This document shows positions 1 to 29,563 of a stretch of 64,000 nucleotides of DNA, one piece after another. The stretch is from the NCBI RefSeq assembly GCF_028389875.1, contig NC_084666.1, forward strand, positions 66,844,422 through 66,908,421, in the 5' to 3' direction. Origin of the DNA: Rhea pennata (taxonomy: Eukaryota > Chordata > Aves > Rheiformes > Rheidae). A model generated the notes under the pieces. The model saw nothing but the letters and a program-made list of their open reading frames with translations. It made no database searches and was not told the origin of the DNA. Numbering within the stretch: position 1 is the first letter of the stretch; each line of letters starts with the position of its first letter. The position numbers were made by a program, and so were the translations under genes.

Positions 1-1705
1 TTAGCTACTTCCTTCTCAGATTTGAAACGTGCCTGGCTAAGAGTATACTGTACACAGAGCCAGAACGCAAGTTGTACACAGCCACTTCCACACTCTTCCA
101 CAGCAGATTCACATACCAGAGGAGGCGTCTGGCTGAGAACATTTAATGGAACTTCTCTTCCAACACTTTTGGGGCTGGCATCCCTCCCACGCCTCACAGT
201 AGTGCTGCCTGACCCCATCTCTTCCTTCTTAATATGAACCTCGAGTACCTCTACCTCCCCTTCCTCCCAGCTCTGCCTGTCAGAGCCAGGGACTGCTTGC
301 AACACCAGAGTCAAAACATTGCTAAAATTCTCCCTCAGGAGTCTCCGCTTGTGAAAACTCCTAGTTGTCATAAATTAGTATCTGTCTTCTACAGCGGAGG
401 AAAAGCCTTCTTGTGACATCCAAGTCATAAGCGAGAAGTTATTGATCGCATGTGTACATGGTATCTTTGTTACACAGTGAGCATTTATAGACAGGACCAC
501 AGAAACAGCCACATTATCTGGTTTACAAAAGCTTCCAGACAAAATGCTCCTGTGAAAATCCTTGTATATCTTTTAAATTTGACATATTTTTTACATCTCA
601 CTTGTATGTAATGTAGTTTCTTCCCTGTAGAACAGGCAGAAGAATCTCTTTGCCATGCCTACTACGAAACACGCAACTTGGCAACCCTGAGTGGAAACAC
701 AGGACTTTATGCTCCAAGTGAGGGAAAACATCTCCCACAGACAGAAAAATTCCCTTGTTTACTCAACACCATTACCAGGCATTAGTACAGAAACTGAAGC
801 AAACAATATCCAAGTTTTTGTTGTTATATTGTGCATGGATGGCTTACAATGCAGCTCCTGCCAGGGCTGCAGATAAGGCTCTAAATGGAAGCTGGTCTAT
901 TCCCTGGCTCCTCCACAGTCTTCTGCGACTAAACCTCTAAGCCCAAACTGTCAAGAGGAGTGAGATGTGCTGTGGCAGAAAGGCACTACAGGACCATAAA
1001 GATGCCTTTACAGAAGCTTTGAAATATCTTCAAGATGCTGAGATTTCCTTTTCAGTGAGGGTTCTCTGTGCCACTTACTTTCTCTGCAATCCCACTGACA
1101 GGTTCAAGTCCCAACCTAATTGAGATCAGCCTAAGGACTACTACAACACATTGTAGAAAGCATCCCGTTACAGCTAATACGATAAATACAGAGCATACAG
1201 CAAGCCAGAAAGCACACAGAGCACCTCATTCAGCTAGGTTAGTCATTATGCAAAGCAACACAACAAGATGTGTTCTCCAGTAATTTATTTCTTGCACTGA
1301 CATGTTAAGTTCAGTTTTCAGTTATTTGAGACATAGCTAACAGGATGAACAACGAATAAGGAAGTTCTGGTTAACTATGTTCAAGGATGATGAATTCAAA
1401 CTGGCAGAGATGCAAAGGGAGGCTACTAAAAGGATTTAGGAAAAAGTGGAGGGTGAAATGATATGTCTTCCATAAATATATTAACACTACAAACACTAGA
1501 CAAGGTAAGAACATTCTGAGGTAACTGGCACTGTTTGCATAGAAATAAGTGAGAAAAAGTAGCCTAGAAGTTAAGAGAAGACTAATTTGATCAAGATATT
1601 GTAAGTGATCTTAATGGCTGTAAAAATATTAAAACAAGATTTGACAGGTTTATGATAAGGGCTACATGATACAGTTTCTACAGCAGCAAAGGATTAGACT
1701 CAGTC

Positions 1706-1752
1706 TTTTTTTTTTTGTTTGTTTGTTTGTTTTTTTTTTGTTTTTGTTTTTT
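1706..1752. repeat. T-rich (TTTG)n low-complexity tract
   Basis: A run of T interrupted by single G bases, partly in a TTTG period, followed by GGTGGTGG. Read on the minus strand it is an A-rich, CAAA-like tract. No retroposon body next to it could be recognised. Confidence 0.85.
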
Positions 1753-3710
1753 GGTGGTGGTGGGGAGTCCAGGCAACTTGTTACATGAGCATTGCTTGTA
1801 TGGAACAGAATGAATAGAATTAAAAAGAATTAAGAGTGATAATCTCCTAACTTACCTGGTTGTACCAAGATATTCTCACCAGAGTTTGTATTCAGAAATG
1901 CATTTGTTATGTGACTGATGTCTAAGTCAATGATCTGGATTTGAGTCTAAAGCAAACAAGTCAAATTGTAAGAGCTGAAATCTTGGCAATGTTTATACTT
2001 GAAATGGATTTCCTCCTCCAAAACTTAAGACTGCTTGGTTTGGATTTTTGTTACTGATTGTTACAAAGAGTCAAAAAATTAATTCTACTCATAGGTTGGA
2101 TCATACAATTTAAAGAATAAGACGACACACTGGGAACTGAATTCCTGATCAGACCAGCACTCATTCTGAGCAATTCTCACCATATGCTGGAGAAAATGTT
2201 TCTTTAAGGAAAACAATATCATTTGATGGTGCAACATTTTCTTGCAGCATGGATAAAACATGGCACCATTGGGGGAATGAAAGGATGCTTTTATCTTCAT
2301 ACATGAATTGCATGCAATGTATAAATAGCCACAAATTTCATTGGGAATCTATATGCATTTGATTCTTGAAAGTACAATGAAATTATTTCCCATATATAAT
2401 CATTCAAATATTTACAAGATTAGGAACTTGACTAAAAACTTTTTTTTTTTTTTTTCAGAATTCTCACTTTTGTGTTTTGACAGGTACCTTAGAGGTATTT
2501 GATTATTTCCACCTTCATATTACTTGGAGGTAACAGTCCTTTTTCTCAGCTAAAAGGTCAGCATTTCAAAGAGGCATCAGTGGCAGCTTTGCTAATAGCT
2601 TTAGTTTAGTAATTAACTGATAACATGAACCTGAATTAGTCATTCTGTTGGGGTCTTATTTTGGTTTGCACAAACTGAAATGGGAGCCACATTCCAGAAT
2701 AAACAAAACACTAATATACTTTGAACATAATTTAAAAATTGCAGTAAAGGCTAGTTATCTCTTGAAACCATCCTTTGTAATAAACCTGCTGAGAGATGTT
2801 CTGCTTTATAGGCTTTAACATGAACACGGGGTCTTTATTTTGCTTTCATTTTTGTAAGAACTACAGGAGCATGCTTACTTTTGTTTTGGCTTTCTTCATG
2901 CCCTTTGGGCTTTTCTTACTAATAACACAATATAGAGAAAGATTTCTGCTTTACATCAGAGTATCTGCTTAATAAACAGATTTATTTCAACAGAAATGCA
3001 CATCATTTTTATCATCTTTATCATCTTATCCTTTTTATTGCCAGCACTGCACTTCTTGCCAACCAGTATTTTGCTGTTCAAATTTCTTCAGTTGTAGTTC
3101 TTTTCCTTGCTTTGAGAAAATATTCATCCCCTTTAGTACTGAGGCTTATAAATAATGTACTTGACCTGTGTACACTTGGTGCTAAGCACATGTTAATGTT
3201 TTGACTTTCAAATGCACAGCTTATTTTTCCATTATGTTACATCTGTGCTTACTTTATTGAACCAATGCTAATACTTTTATGTTGGCTTATATACATTTCT
3301 ATGTTTCTCACAAAAATTAACTCTCAAAGAAATCATGTGGATTTTTATAAATCCGTAGATTAAAAAAAAAAAGTTTGATTATTGACAAGAGAGTTTGATT
3401 ATAATTCCACTCTCTGGGTTTCTCAGGAGAAATCTGTACTGAGAAACTCAGTTCAAATGGAGAAATCTGCAACTGGCAACTCACTTGCAAAAAATGGCCT
3501 TTTCTCTGTTCTGAAGGACTTTATAGTCATAATACTGTATCAACAGCACACTCAAACTTCATCATGTGACAGTGCTCGAGATGTCATCATTCCTTTTGCA
3601 TTTTTCTGTGGTTTAAACTATATGTTTTTGTTAGTAAAGCAATGCCACAAAATGTCACTGACCTAGGTTCAGATCCAAAACAGGATCTGTGTGTTTTCTA
3701 GATACTTGCC

Positions 3711-3739
<29 letters not shown>
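3711..3739. repeat. Poly(A) tract, 29 A
   Basis: An uninterrupted run of about 29 A. It could be the tail of a plus-strand retroposon, but the sequence before it is not recognisable and no clear target-site duplication was found. Confidence 0.85.
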
Positions 3740-3742
<3 letters not shown>

Positions 3743-3939
3743 ATAATAAAGGATTCCACAATAGTCAACAATAAAGACTGGAAGAGCAGGCACCTAACTT
3801 CAGAAACCCTATTCCAGTTTTGACCTGACAGTTCCCAGGCTCCCATAGTTGCCAGAACTACTCCTGTTCTACAAGTCCTACCACTGACTCTGATAAAGCA
3901 TTTCTCTGCCAGGAAGATGTTATTTATTAGTACCAGATA

Positions 3940-4640
3940 GTAACTGCCAGGCCTTGTTAAAGACCAGGAGCCCACCACGCTGGGCACCCTAAATACTGAA
4001 TAAAATGCATGCCCTGCCCTACAGAGTTAACAGTGTAAAACAAGAAATGACAGATGAGCACAGTTAGACAAGGGGACAACCAAGAAACAAAATTTAAAAT
4101 AGCTTATTATGGTAGACAGCAGCAATGGTACCTTGACAACAAATATGTTGTTGAGATTTTGTAGACCTCAGAGCAAAGGAAAGTTTTAGAAAGGAATTTC
4201 AATGAGTACAAGGTAGCACTGCAGACATTGACAAGGATCTACCAAAAAAGAGACAGTAAGTCAGACAGGGGTCTCCCCAAGAAGTTAACAGGCAGCTGGA
4301 ATCAAGGATCAAAACATAGGTAGGAGTTTGTTCATGCTGAACAAGAGGCAAAGGAGTGTGAAAGGCCTTGAAAGCACAGCTAAATCACTTACATTTAATA
4401 CACTGAAAGAATGAAATCAACAAGTGTGATGGAGAGAGAAAGAGATGATTCAGTCAAAGTAAAAGGATAATAAAATTATTTTTGCAGCAGCATTCTGAAT
4501 GAGTCAGATCATACTTGTCAATACCAGAAAAAAAGATGTTGCTATAACTGAGATGAAAAGGCCATAAGGCTGTAAAAATATTCCCAAAATAAAAATATCC
4601 CATGTTACCTCCTCTCATTCTCTGTTTTTTTGATCTGTAA
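3940..4640 (-). mobile_element. Old LINE fragment (CR1/L2-type reverse transcriptase C-terminal part)
   Basis: Read on the minus strand, about 4480-4560 resembles the conserved LINE motif in which a Leu-Asp-Tyr-Cys-Asn block is followed by a Leu-Ser-Gly and a Gln-Asn-Ala-Ala-Ala block. Here the readable pieces are YSNIFFSGIDKYDL and, in a shifted frame, IQNAAAK. The part near 3945-4050 resembles the 3' stretch of the same old repeat that is abundant in reptile genomes (the plus-strand text reads like 'ccctgccctacagagtt'). The copy is heavily diverged, has stops and shifts, and cannot code. Family assignment is from memory of the repeat, not from a search. Confidence 0.55.
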
Positions 4641-5464
4641 CAAACAAACAAATCTGTAACAAAATGACATTAATTACTATTTGTATAAACTACAAACTGT
4701 ATCTAAGTATTAGATGCTGGGTATACACAAGACATGCTTGCCTTGAGGAGGTTGTTAAGGAAAAAAACATGACTCAATCTAACAATAAATAAGACCTTTA
4801 CAAAATCAGCAGCAGATTGTAAAAGGCACAAACTACAGCATCTCAGGTGAAAGTTGCTGTCCAAATACACAATACCGTCATCATTAATGAAATGTTACCA
4901 GTAAATCTATCACCTTTTGACATTCAGAACTGAAATTTAGGACTTATTCGCACATTCTAGAGCACAGGATTCAGTCTGCCTCTCATTAAAATCATCCAAG
5001 CCAGGTGGTTCAGGGACCAGCGAAGGCTCTCTGCTACGGGAAGGTCTGTTAAGTCTGTACTTCTTACATGTGTCCACATTAAGCACTCTATTAATCATAT
5101 CAATCTCCTTTAAAAAAAATAAACTGAAGCCCACATTGCAATCACAGTTAAGTCTGTACTGTTCCGGTCCAGCTGATACAATGACATGTGACGCATTTAA
5201 AAAATTGTAAGACAACAACTAACATTATCCTAAGGACAACACCTGCAATCTTTCCAAGATGACATCTATTGGGGCTTCAAATTCAGAAGTCCAAAGAATG
5301 AGCTCGAAATTAAGTCTTGAGAAAGAACAAAAGCACTGGGAAAGTATAAGAAAATAGCTTGCATTTGTTTTAACACTGAAAAATGAACACCAGGTGCTTG
5401 ATATTATTTTTGTGGTGAGTACCTATCACAGGTTACATTTCAGTGTTTTATTTTCAATATGGAG

Positions 5465-5565
5465 CTTGATATCTTTGGAAGGGTGGCTCTGTGATGTAGC
5501 TGGTGACAGCAGTAAAGAACTGGGTTCATGACTCATGTGGTCCTTTCCAGTTCTATGTTCCTAAA
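5465..5565 (+). mobile_element. CR1-like LINE 3' tail fragment
   Basis: The segment ends with a 'tggtcctttccagttctatg' stretch. This resembles the CR1 3' end of birds and reptiles (a GGTCCCTTCCA block followed by ATTCTATG units). Only about 100 bases look related. It is short and diverged, and has no coding capacity. Confidence 0.45.
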
Positions 5566-5699
5566 TGTGATGTTACTTGTTCATATGGAGGGAGTAATGC
5601 TAAATTGTTACTTCTGAAGTGTGATTAGTATTTAAAATCCCATGCAAACATGAGATGTAAGTTTTATGGACTAAAGCTTGGAGAGAGAAGAGTGGTGTG

Positions 5700-5706
5700 T
5701 ATATAG
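5700..5706 (+). promoter_or_regulatory. Possible TATA box of the dead ADH4 gene
   Basis: TATATAG lies about 200 bases before the probable exon 1 ATG. ADH genes other than ADH5 usually have TATA promoters. The distance is longer than usual, so this is only a candidate. Confidence 0.2.
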
Positions 5707-5905
5707 GAGAGAATACTGAAAGGAGGGGACTGCCGAGATAGGAGGAGCAAAGGGAGGGGAATGACAGAAATTCTAGATGGTATTTAGCACAGTGTAGCTG
5801 GCTCCTGCAAGATTCAAACAGCAAGCTACTGCTACTGATGCTCTGAGCAGCATCTTTCAGGACCTCAGACTCCTCCCTGAGACCCGCACCAGAGAGGGAA
5901 GGAAC

Positions 5906-12869
<6,964 letters not shown>

Positions 12870-15800
12870 TGATTGAGAAGAAAGTTTTGAAGACTCTCAC
12901 TTGAACTTAAGGCTTATTTTCAGTGTGCGTCTATTCAGTAAACTGATAATTCTCTTAATATCTATCTAAGGGAGTGCAGCTCACGCAAATATGGAATGGT
13001 TAATAGTCAATGGTCATAACAGACATTATTTAAAGCACACTATATAAATCAGAATGTAACTGCTTTTTGTTATTATGTAAGTAACGTTTATACATACATA
13101 TAAGGATGTGGTTCATTTTTGCTTATGACCTTTTGCAAATACTGTTGTACTTTTTAATATATACTCAGCACTAAGTCATTACAGTACAATCGTGCAAAAC
13201 CTTCCCCAGAGAACAGGATTGTCCCTTTGAGCAGACCATTCTGCTAAACAAACACTTCATATGGAGCAGAAGTTCAGACCCGTAAGACTAATGACTTCTG
13301 ACTGTTTTTGAGCCACTCTTACCCCAACCCATAGCCAAAACACATCCTCTGAACTTACCGTGAACCCCTTATCAGGGGTTACAATAACCAATTACACAAC
13401 ACATCACGAACACACTAATGAGCAATGAGCAGTTAACAAATTCCACCTTATCTGCTCATTTGCAGCAACCTTTGCACATGGAAGTTGTTAGTTTGCCCCA
13501 CTATAAAATTTCTTAATTCTCTTAATTACTTTCTAAATAAAAAAAGAATAAGACTACAGATAATGAGGTGATATCAAAATATTTTTTTTCTCATTGTAAG
13601 CAAGTTCTATGCTTCCCTACATAGAAAATACTAGAATTTCCTCCCATAAACTGAACATGTCCCAAACCCTGCAAATATGTATGTACAAGTCTTAATTTTA
13701 TATTAGCTAGTGTTCTCAGAAAAGTAATCAATTAGTCAGATAACTCTGTAGTAAATATAGACACAGAAACAGATTATACATTAAAATCATACTAATGTCT
13801 TATAAACAAACCATTTCCTCCATCCGCATTACTTTCAAGTTTTGCTAATCCGACTGATTTATTTTTAAGAAAAAAAATCTAAAGCGTGATTAAATCAGAT
13901 TTGATTGTTACAAAATAACTCTGCCTTAAGTCAATTATAACATGCATTTTACCAGCTATTTAAAACTTTTTACATTTGATAAATCGTGTAAGTACATCTG
14001 ATTACAGTGAAATTACAAGTTCTGACATTATTGCAGTGCCACCCAGTGCTTATTTTTACTACATTCTCTGCATACTGTTGATCAAATTTCTGACATGCAG
14101 GAAGAGCTGGATTTTTGCAAAGATCAAACATTTGTTTCTAGCAGGCATCTCCAACAGGTTTGCAGTGTGCAGTGATATGCATGCACAGTTGCCAATATCA
14201 CTGAAAATTCTGCAATCTTAAGTTTCTATGGTCTACTATCATCTACTACAAGGTGAATTGCTAAAGAAACTGTTCAGCTGCCCTTTCCTTTGAGCCACAA
14301 ATGTATTATTGCTAATTTTCCATCAACTTGGAGATTCTCCTGCCTTTTTGACATTGATCACTGACTAGGCAAGAATCTGAATTTCAGCAGATAATTATAG
14401 AGCTCCTGAATTTTTGTTTTGTTCCTAAAACCTCATCTTGGACGCCAAAGCCAAGCCAAGGTACAAGAAAATGCTCACTAAAACTACTACCCACTGGAGG
14501 TACATACCTCCCCCCCCCCAAAAAAAAAAAAAAGGAAAAGAAAGAATACTGCAGATCCCTGCAATAAAAAGCAATGTCATGCAGTATTGGATAAAAGCAA
14601 AGGTTGTAAAGCAGGGTTAGGTTACATGAAAGGTAAAGGATATTTACCTTCTACGTTTCAGCCCAATTTTTCTACCTCTTGCATAAGATAACCAGAACTC
14701 ATCCATCATCCATCCTACCCTCTATCTGTCCTCTTTATTTTGCCCAGGTGCAGCCTTAGCAGATTCCAAAAGCAATCCAAAATATTTCCCTTAGTATGTT
14801 TTTGTGTTTATTAAAAACACTATGAAAAGCCTTCAGGAGGTTTTGCACAAAAAAAGGAAGTCAAATAATCATAAGGTATGTCAGATCAGAGAAGTACTTC
14901 ACAGTACTGCTTCAGAATTACAAACACTTCTTTTGGATCAAAGTCTTTCTAGTCTCTCCCATAGCCCATGACAAAGCTTTGGCTCAGAGAAAGATAAAGA
15001 ACAACAAGGCCTTAATACTACTCCTCATTGAAGTCTAAACAGTAACAGCTCCTGCGAACACAACTATGGTAGAAAGGCATCAACTGCACAGCAAACTTTC
15101 AGAAGGTAGAGTTGAATTTGACATACCTACTTTGCTCTGCAGCATTATAATGCTGCTGGAAAAGCAAACTTATCTTCAGTTTCCAAACTGGTCACTATCC
15201 TTTCCACACATGATACCTGAATAGTGATGTCCCTCTAACAGAATTTCCCCCATCTTTTGTAAATAGCTGCTTGGGGCTTTTCCCTGATGCTTGCCATGTC
15301 AAACAGAGAACATCTTCCAAAGTTAGGCCTTTCAGCAAAAACACAATTGCCAGGCCTTTCTCCCACATGCTCATAGAGCTTCCAAGCCCTTCTCTTTTCT
15401 CAATCCAAGCTAATATGCCTGATAAGCACTTAACATCTGCTAAAACAACAAACCAAAACCAAGCCAATGTTAAAAACCAGAGAGCACAGTAGCACAAGGA
15501 ACCCTCACCCACAGAACTTTCCTATACAGACCTGAAACATAGATGGCAAAGCAACAGACAGTTCAGTCAAAAGCACAGTGTGGAAACTCGATTTACTTGC
15601 ATAGTACAGAGAATAGAAAGTTGCAAGATCACTTACCATGCCCAGGGGTTTCCAATAGCACAAGGCAATACGGGAGAGAGCATGACAAAACTACAAAGGA
15701 AGGAAAAAAAACACATTAATCTCTGAAATTGAACAGTGAGCATTAATAAGTTATGATTTACATATTCATATTTTTCCCTACCAGAATCAGCATCATCAGG

Positions 15801-17190
15801 TTCAGGAACTTCACAGATATGGCCACTAACAAAGCGGAGTGCAATTCAGCTAAGGATGAAGTTTGAAGGTCTTTTGGAAGCACTGATGAATCAAAGATAA
15901 CCAAGAGCATGAATTTCACAGGGGAGACAGGGTTTGACCAAGAACATGAGCAAAGCCTGCTTTGATTTGAACAACATGGTTTTAGCAGTAGCTGGTGAAA
16001 GCAAGAAGAAACACAAACAGCCGTTACTGTAAGACAGTCTCAAGAAGGGCATGGGACAGACAGTATGTCCGTATCCCCCCTTCATTTCTTCTCAATATAT
16101 GTCACCATATGTGAAAACTAATACAGCACTCTCACTGCTCATATTACCTTCCAGATAGGTGTCAGCCTTCTTGAGCCTACAGATTTCCATGTTTATGTTA
16201 TTTTTACACCCAAGTTAGCGCTGCTGTTTATCTATGGTCTTTGCTGAGCTTCATTAGCATGTCAGTGTAAAAATTCTGTGTCTTGCCACAGAAAACTTTG
16301 TAACGCTCTGCAGGTCCTTTGGCACAATCCAGCACCTCACATGTGAAATCCCAACAGCAGAAGTGTTCACTTGATTTTCATGTCTACAAATCCCGCAAGA
16401 AGCCCTTTCCATCCTGCCTGGGGAAAAAATGGTCCTTCAGAAAACAAAACAAAAGCATGGGCAGGTGAAGAATCCCAGCAGGGCCAAGGTGGCAGCAACA
16501 GTACTCTTGCTTGAACAATTGCCACAAGGTATCACAGCATCTCAACCAAAACTTCCATCTCACTGCTCTGACTTGGTGAATCATTTCACCTACACTGGAA
16601 AGCGGCTGCTTTCATTCAGCTGAAAGCCTACTGCTACCTAGTACAAAAACCACCACCACAGTGGCTCAGCTGTCCAAGTACAGATTCGGGTACAAAAGAT
16701 CTCCACTGAAGACATGAGAACAGCTACTGCCTCCAGGATTACAGCTGAATAGCTCTACACTGGGTGCAAGAGGGTGACTCCTCTAAAAATGGAGTATGTC
16801 TACATACACACCGCATCTTCAAGAAAGCGGTTACAGAGGGGTAAGTTAACATCCCCTTGTAGCTGTATGTTCAGGAAAAGAAGTTGGATAGTGTCATGCC
16901 TGCAGTATCAGGGGAGTGGACCCCACTACATAGGACGATGTGCCTGTTCCTTTACAGGTAGAGTAGCACAAATCTGCCTGCTAGACTGATGGGACTGTGT
17001 TGTGAGATGATGATGCAACAGAAAAAGCCACAAAACTAGCAACCTTGTAATGAAACACTGGGGAAGATGTGAGAGAACTGCTAGATCCTTGCTCACACCA
17101 AGTGCTAACACCAAGATTTGCAGGAAGAAAAGGGTTGCACCATGAGACTGAAAAGCAGAATTAGTGGCTTCATAACCCACCTTCCCCTGT
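12870..17190. other. Intergenic spacer between ADH4 pseudogene and ADH5
   Basis: No exon-like sequence was recognised. It holds a C-then-A homopolymer pair near 14512-14533 and otherwise unique-looking AT-rich DNA. It becomes GC-rich only from about 17190, where the ADH5 CpG island begins. Confidence 0.6.
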
Positions 17191-17502
17191 TTCCTATCAG
17201 CAGCTGTGATTGCGGCCTCCGACGGGCAGGGAACGAAACGCACGGGGCTTGGCCCGGCCTCCTCCTGCCCCGCCACCACGTTAGGAAGCGCGGAAAACAC
17301 CCAGAAGCGGCCACCGAGCAAACGGCACGGCGGCAGGCTCCCCCCGCGGCGCCAGCCCTCGACGAGGAGAGGGGGACACTCCCCAGACCGCCTCACCTGC
17401 CCGCTCCGCTCCGCGGCCGCCCCAGCCCCAACCAGCGGCCGCCACCATCTCCCTCGCTCCGCCCTCACCCGCTAACGGCTCTAACGGCCGCGGCGGCGGC
17501 GC

Positions 17503-17512
17503 GCGCATGCGC
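17503..17512. promoter_or_regulatory. NRF-1-type site GCGCATGCGC
   Basis: A perfect 10-base palindrome matching the core of the nuclear respiratory factor 1 consensus, ending 38 bases before the ADH5 ATG. It contains an ATG (17507) that is out of frame with the ADH5 ATG. If transcription begins upstream of it, this would open a short overlapping upstream reading frame. Confidence 0.6.
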
Positions 17513-17550
17513 CGCGGCCGCCCTCCCCTTCCGTCGGGCGGCGGCGCGCC

Positions 17551-26995
<9,445 letters not shown>

Positions 26996-27290
26996 AGCCA
27001 AACATGGATCATCCTGTTGGTCAGCAACATGGTAACTGTTCATTTATAATGGAATTTCTGACAGAGTATGATCAGGTAGATGAAGACTCATGGGGACTAG
27101 TAAGACAAACTATATTAGGATGAGTATTCTGAATATTAAATAACCTGTTCTTTGACAAAACAATCAAAAAGTAACCACTGAGTAACATTACATAATTAAC
27201 ACTGATCTTGGAACTCCTATTTCTGTACTTGTTCCTTAAATTTAATACTTATCTCAACCTACTTAATAAAAGGTTATTTCTAAACACAGT
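26996..27290 (+). other. ADH5: ADH5 3' untranslated region
   Basis: Follows the ADH5 TAG. A canonical AATAAA at 27265-27270 predicts cleavage about 15-25 bases later, giving a 3' UTR of roughly 290 bases. Longer isoforms using later signals cannot be excluded. Confidence 0.65.
27265..27270 (+). promoter_or_regulatory. ADH5 polyadenylation signal AATAAA
   Basis: The first canonical hexamer after the ADH5 stop codon. It is followed within about 20 bases by TTATTTCTAAACACAG and then T/G-rich text, an ordinary arrangement for a poly(A) site. Confidence 0.65.
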
Positions 27291-28021
27291 GTTGGAATTC
27301 TTGAGCATGAAAGCACTGATTGCTGAGTTTTACCATTTTCCTCTGGTGCTTTAACAGTACATGCACATTATGAAAGAATAGCATTCTTCTGAGCCAAGAG
27401 TGAATGATGTGTGATTTGTTATGCCAGGTAGTTTAATAAGCATTGGGAAGCAGCACTGATGCACTGTAACTGCAGTGAGAGATTGGCAAGAAAACAGCTG
27501 TCACACATATCAGGCTAGTCCAAGAATGAAAAAGGATATACTGCCAACCAGTGGAGCAAGCTGTGGTTGGATGTATGACCTAAATATCCAGATGTATTCT
27601 GGTGTTAGTTTGGGAAGTCTAATTCTGCTTAATTTCGTATTTGGTTCATTACAGTAGCTGTAGGTAGACTTGTAGAAATAATAATGGCATAAGACTACTC
27701 TGCTGCCTAGCCCTGGTGTTCTCCAAAATCCAGTAGTACAGAGAAAGTCTTGCCCTTTCCTTAAACTTGCTGGCAACTGAAGAAGCCCTTGGCAGCCACT
27801 GCAAAAGTTGTCTCTATTTAGTGAGATCTAGGATCATGCCATTGAAACAGAAAATGAAAGTGATGTTACTAGTAGAGCAATAATCTCCATTGTTATAATT
27901 TGAGACTGCAGTGTTGTTTTTTTTTTCCCCTAAGTTTTGTCACAACTTCCTTACTGCAGTTTAAGTGACCTAATTAGGTAAGATTTCTTAGAACTGAAAC
28001 ATGGAAGCAATGCAGCATGTC

Positions 28022-28081
28022 TAAAAAAAAAGAAAAAAAAAAGAAAAAAGAAAAAAAGAGAGAGAGAGGGAGAGAGAGAGG
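28022..28081. repeat. Purine-only A/G low-complexity tract
   Basis: About 60 bases of A runs broken by G, turning into GA and GGGA units. One strand is all purine. Confidence 0.9.
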
Positions 28082-29515
28082 AAGGACAAAAACCAGACTG
28101 TGAAGCAGAGGCAGAAAGGCTCCTGAGTTAAGAGCAGTAAGGAATATATGCAAGTCAGTGGTTTTTGGTACCCCAAGGACACTGATCAAGAGAGGTTCCA
28201 TGTTTCAAGTGAACATGATCATGCAAAAGCAACCATTACAGTGAGCCTTCTGAATCCAAACCCTATTTTTGTTATTGATGAGAGGCAATTTCTTCCAATA
28301 GTCATCTTACCCCTATGATGCTGCTGTACAAATGGGACAGCTTAGCGTATTCCATCTATCCTTAGAAATATAGCCTTAGAGCATTCTGAAAATAGATGAG
28401 ATTATCTGACATAAAGTTAAAAATACAGCAGAGTAAACAACAAAATCCAAATCATGTGTATGTCATAAGAATGTCATAAGAAATCAATTTTGAGCATCCA
28501 AGAGAAATACAAACCTGGAAAGTGAGCCATCTGAAACTGCAATGAAGTGATTCTCAGTGCCTTGTAGCTCCAGAAACTCTGGCTGAACATTAGAGTTCAG
28601 TGAAAACTGCTCAATAACCAGTTCCAGCTACAGCATCCTGTAACTATAGGATGGCATCAATAATACATTAGTAGCTTTTAGCTCAACATCTCAAAGCTAT
28701 GCCCTGAATGAATTTAATAGAATTAAATATTTTACACAGTAATAACTAGTTCTTTAGGTTGTACACACTAAATCAAGATTGTACAATGCCTTTGTCTGTT
28801 TTGTATTACTGCATTAGTGGATCTACAACTTTATGTTGGTGGGAAGCTAGTCACCTAATCCCAGGATAAGTCAACAACAATGAAAAAAAAGGCATTTAGT
28901 GATACTGAAAAACTTGGATTAAAGACTTGCAGTTTCTTCCCAGCCTAAAGAATTGATGTCCTAGGCATTGTGCGGCTGAGTTTTCAGTCCACTGTCCTGT
29001 AAAGCAGCTGATTAAATGCAACATCTTTGAAGTATCCTCTTTGAAGTTGCTCAGCTAACAAAAGGATACACTAACACAAGGGTTCTTCCTCACACCCTGT
29101 TCTTAATGTGAAGATACTGTATTAAACCACCATCTTGTCAATTCTAAGAACTCTGAGGATCAAAATACTTCCACCAAATGAAACTGCTTTGCTAGCTGCC
29201 TCATAAAGGATGCAACAGCAGCACAGAAACTTCACTTTGCCTCTCCTCAGTACAGCCTTTTGGTTGTCTCGTCTTCATGCTGTTATTTTTATTCAGCGTT
29301 AACTGTTAAATCTCTCTTTAAATATTCAAGTCAATTTGCAGAAACAGCATGAAACATTTCCACACTTTCAGCTCCTACATGATTTTGGAATTGGAGATAG
29401 TAGTAAAGGGAGAACATTTCAGGAGGTTGCTTCAAACAAACTGCACAGTTGTGCTTTTTGTAGGAGTGTGTATAGTTTTTTAAAAAGCACTATTAGAAAG
29501 TTGATCCAAACTCTT

Positions 29516-29563
29516 AAAAAAAAAAAAAAAAAAGAGAGAGAGAGAGAGAGAGCGCGTGCGCGC
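29516..29563. repeat. Composite A18-(GA)n-GCGCGTGCGCGC tract
   Basis: Poly(A), then about ten GA units, then an alternating purine-pyrimidine CG-rich dodecamer. The last part can in principle adopt Z-DNA. Likely unstable in length. Confidence 0.9.

Larger units (their letters stand above)
1..5905. other. AT-rich intergenic region upstream of the ADH4 pseudogene
   Basis: No exon of any gene I recognise was found here on either strand. The open frames are short and lack homology that I can see. It holds T-rich and A-rich tracts (about 1706-1752, 2442-2457, 3711-3739), an old minus-strand LINE remnant (about 3940-4640) and a CR1-like tail (about 5465-5565). In other amniotes further ADH genes (class I and related) lie on this side of ADH4, but none of their exons is visible inside the window. 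Confidence 0.6.

Noticed and set aside
3711-3739. Poly(A) as the tail of a processed pseudogene
   Set aside because: No protein-coding similarity in the sequence before it and no visible target-site duplication.
16926-17468. 180-codon open frame on the minus strand at the ADH5 promoter, as if a divergent gene
   Set aside because: The frame runs through the stop-poor CpG island into sequence with no recognisable domain. Composition explains its length.
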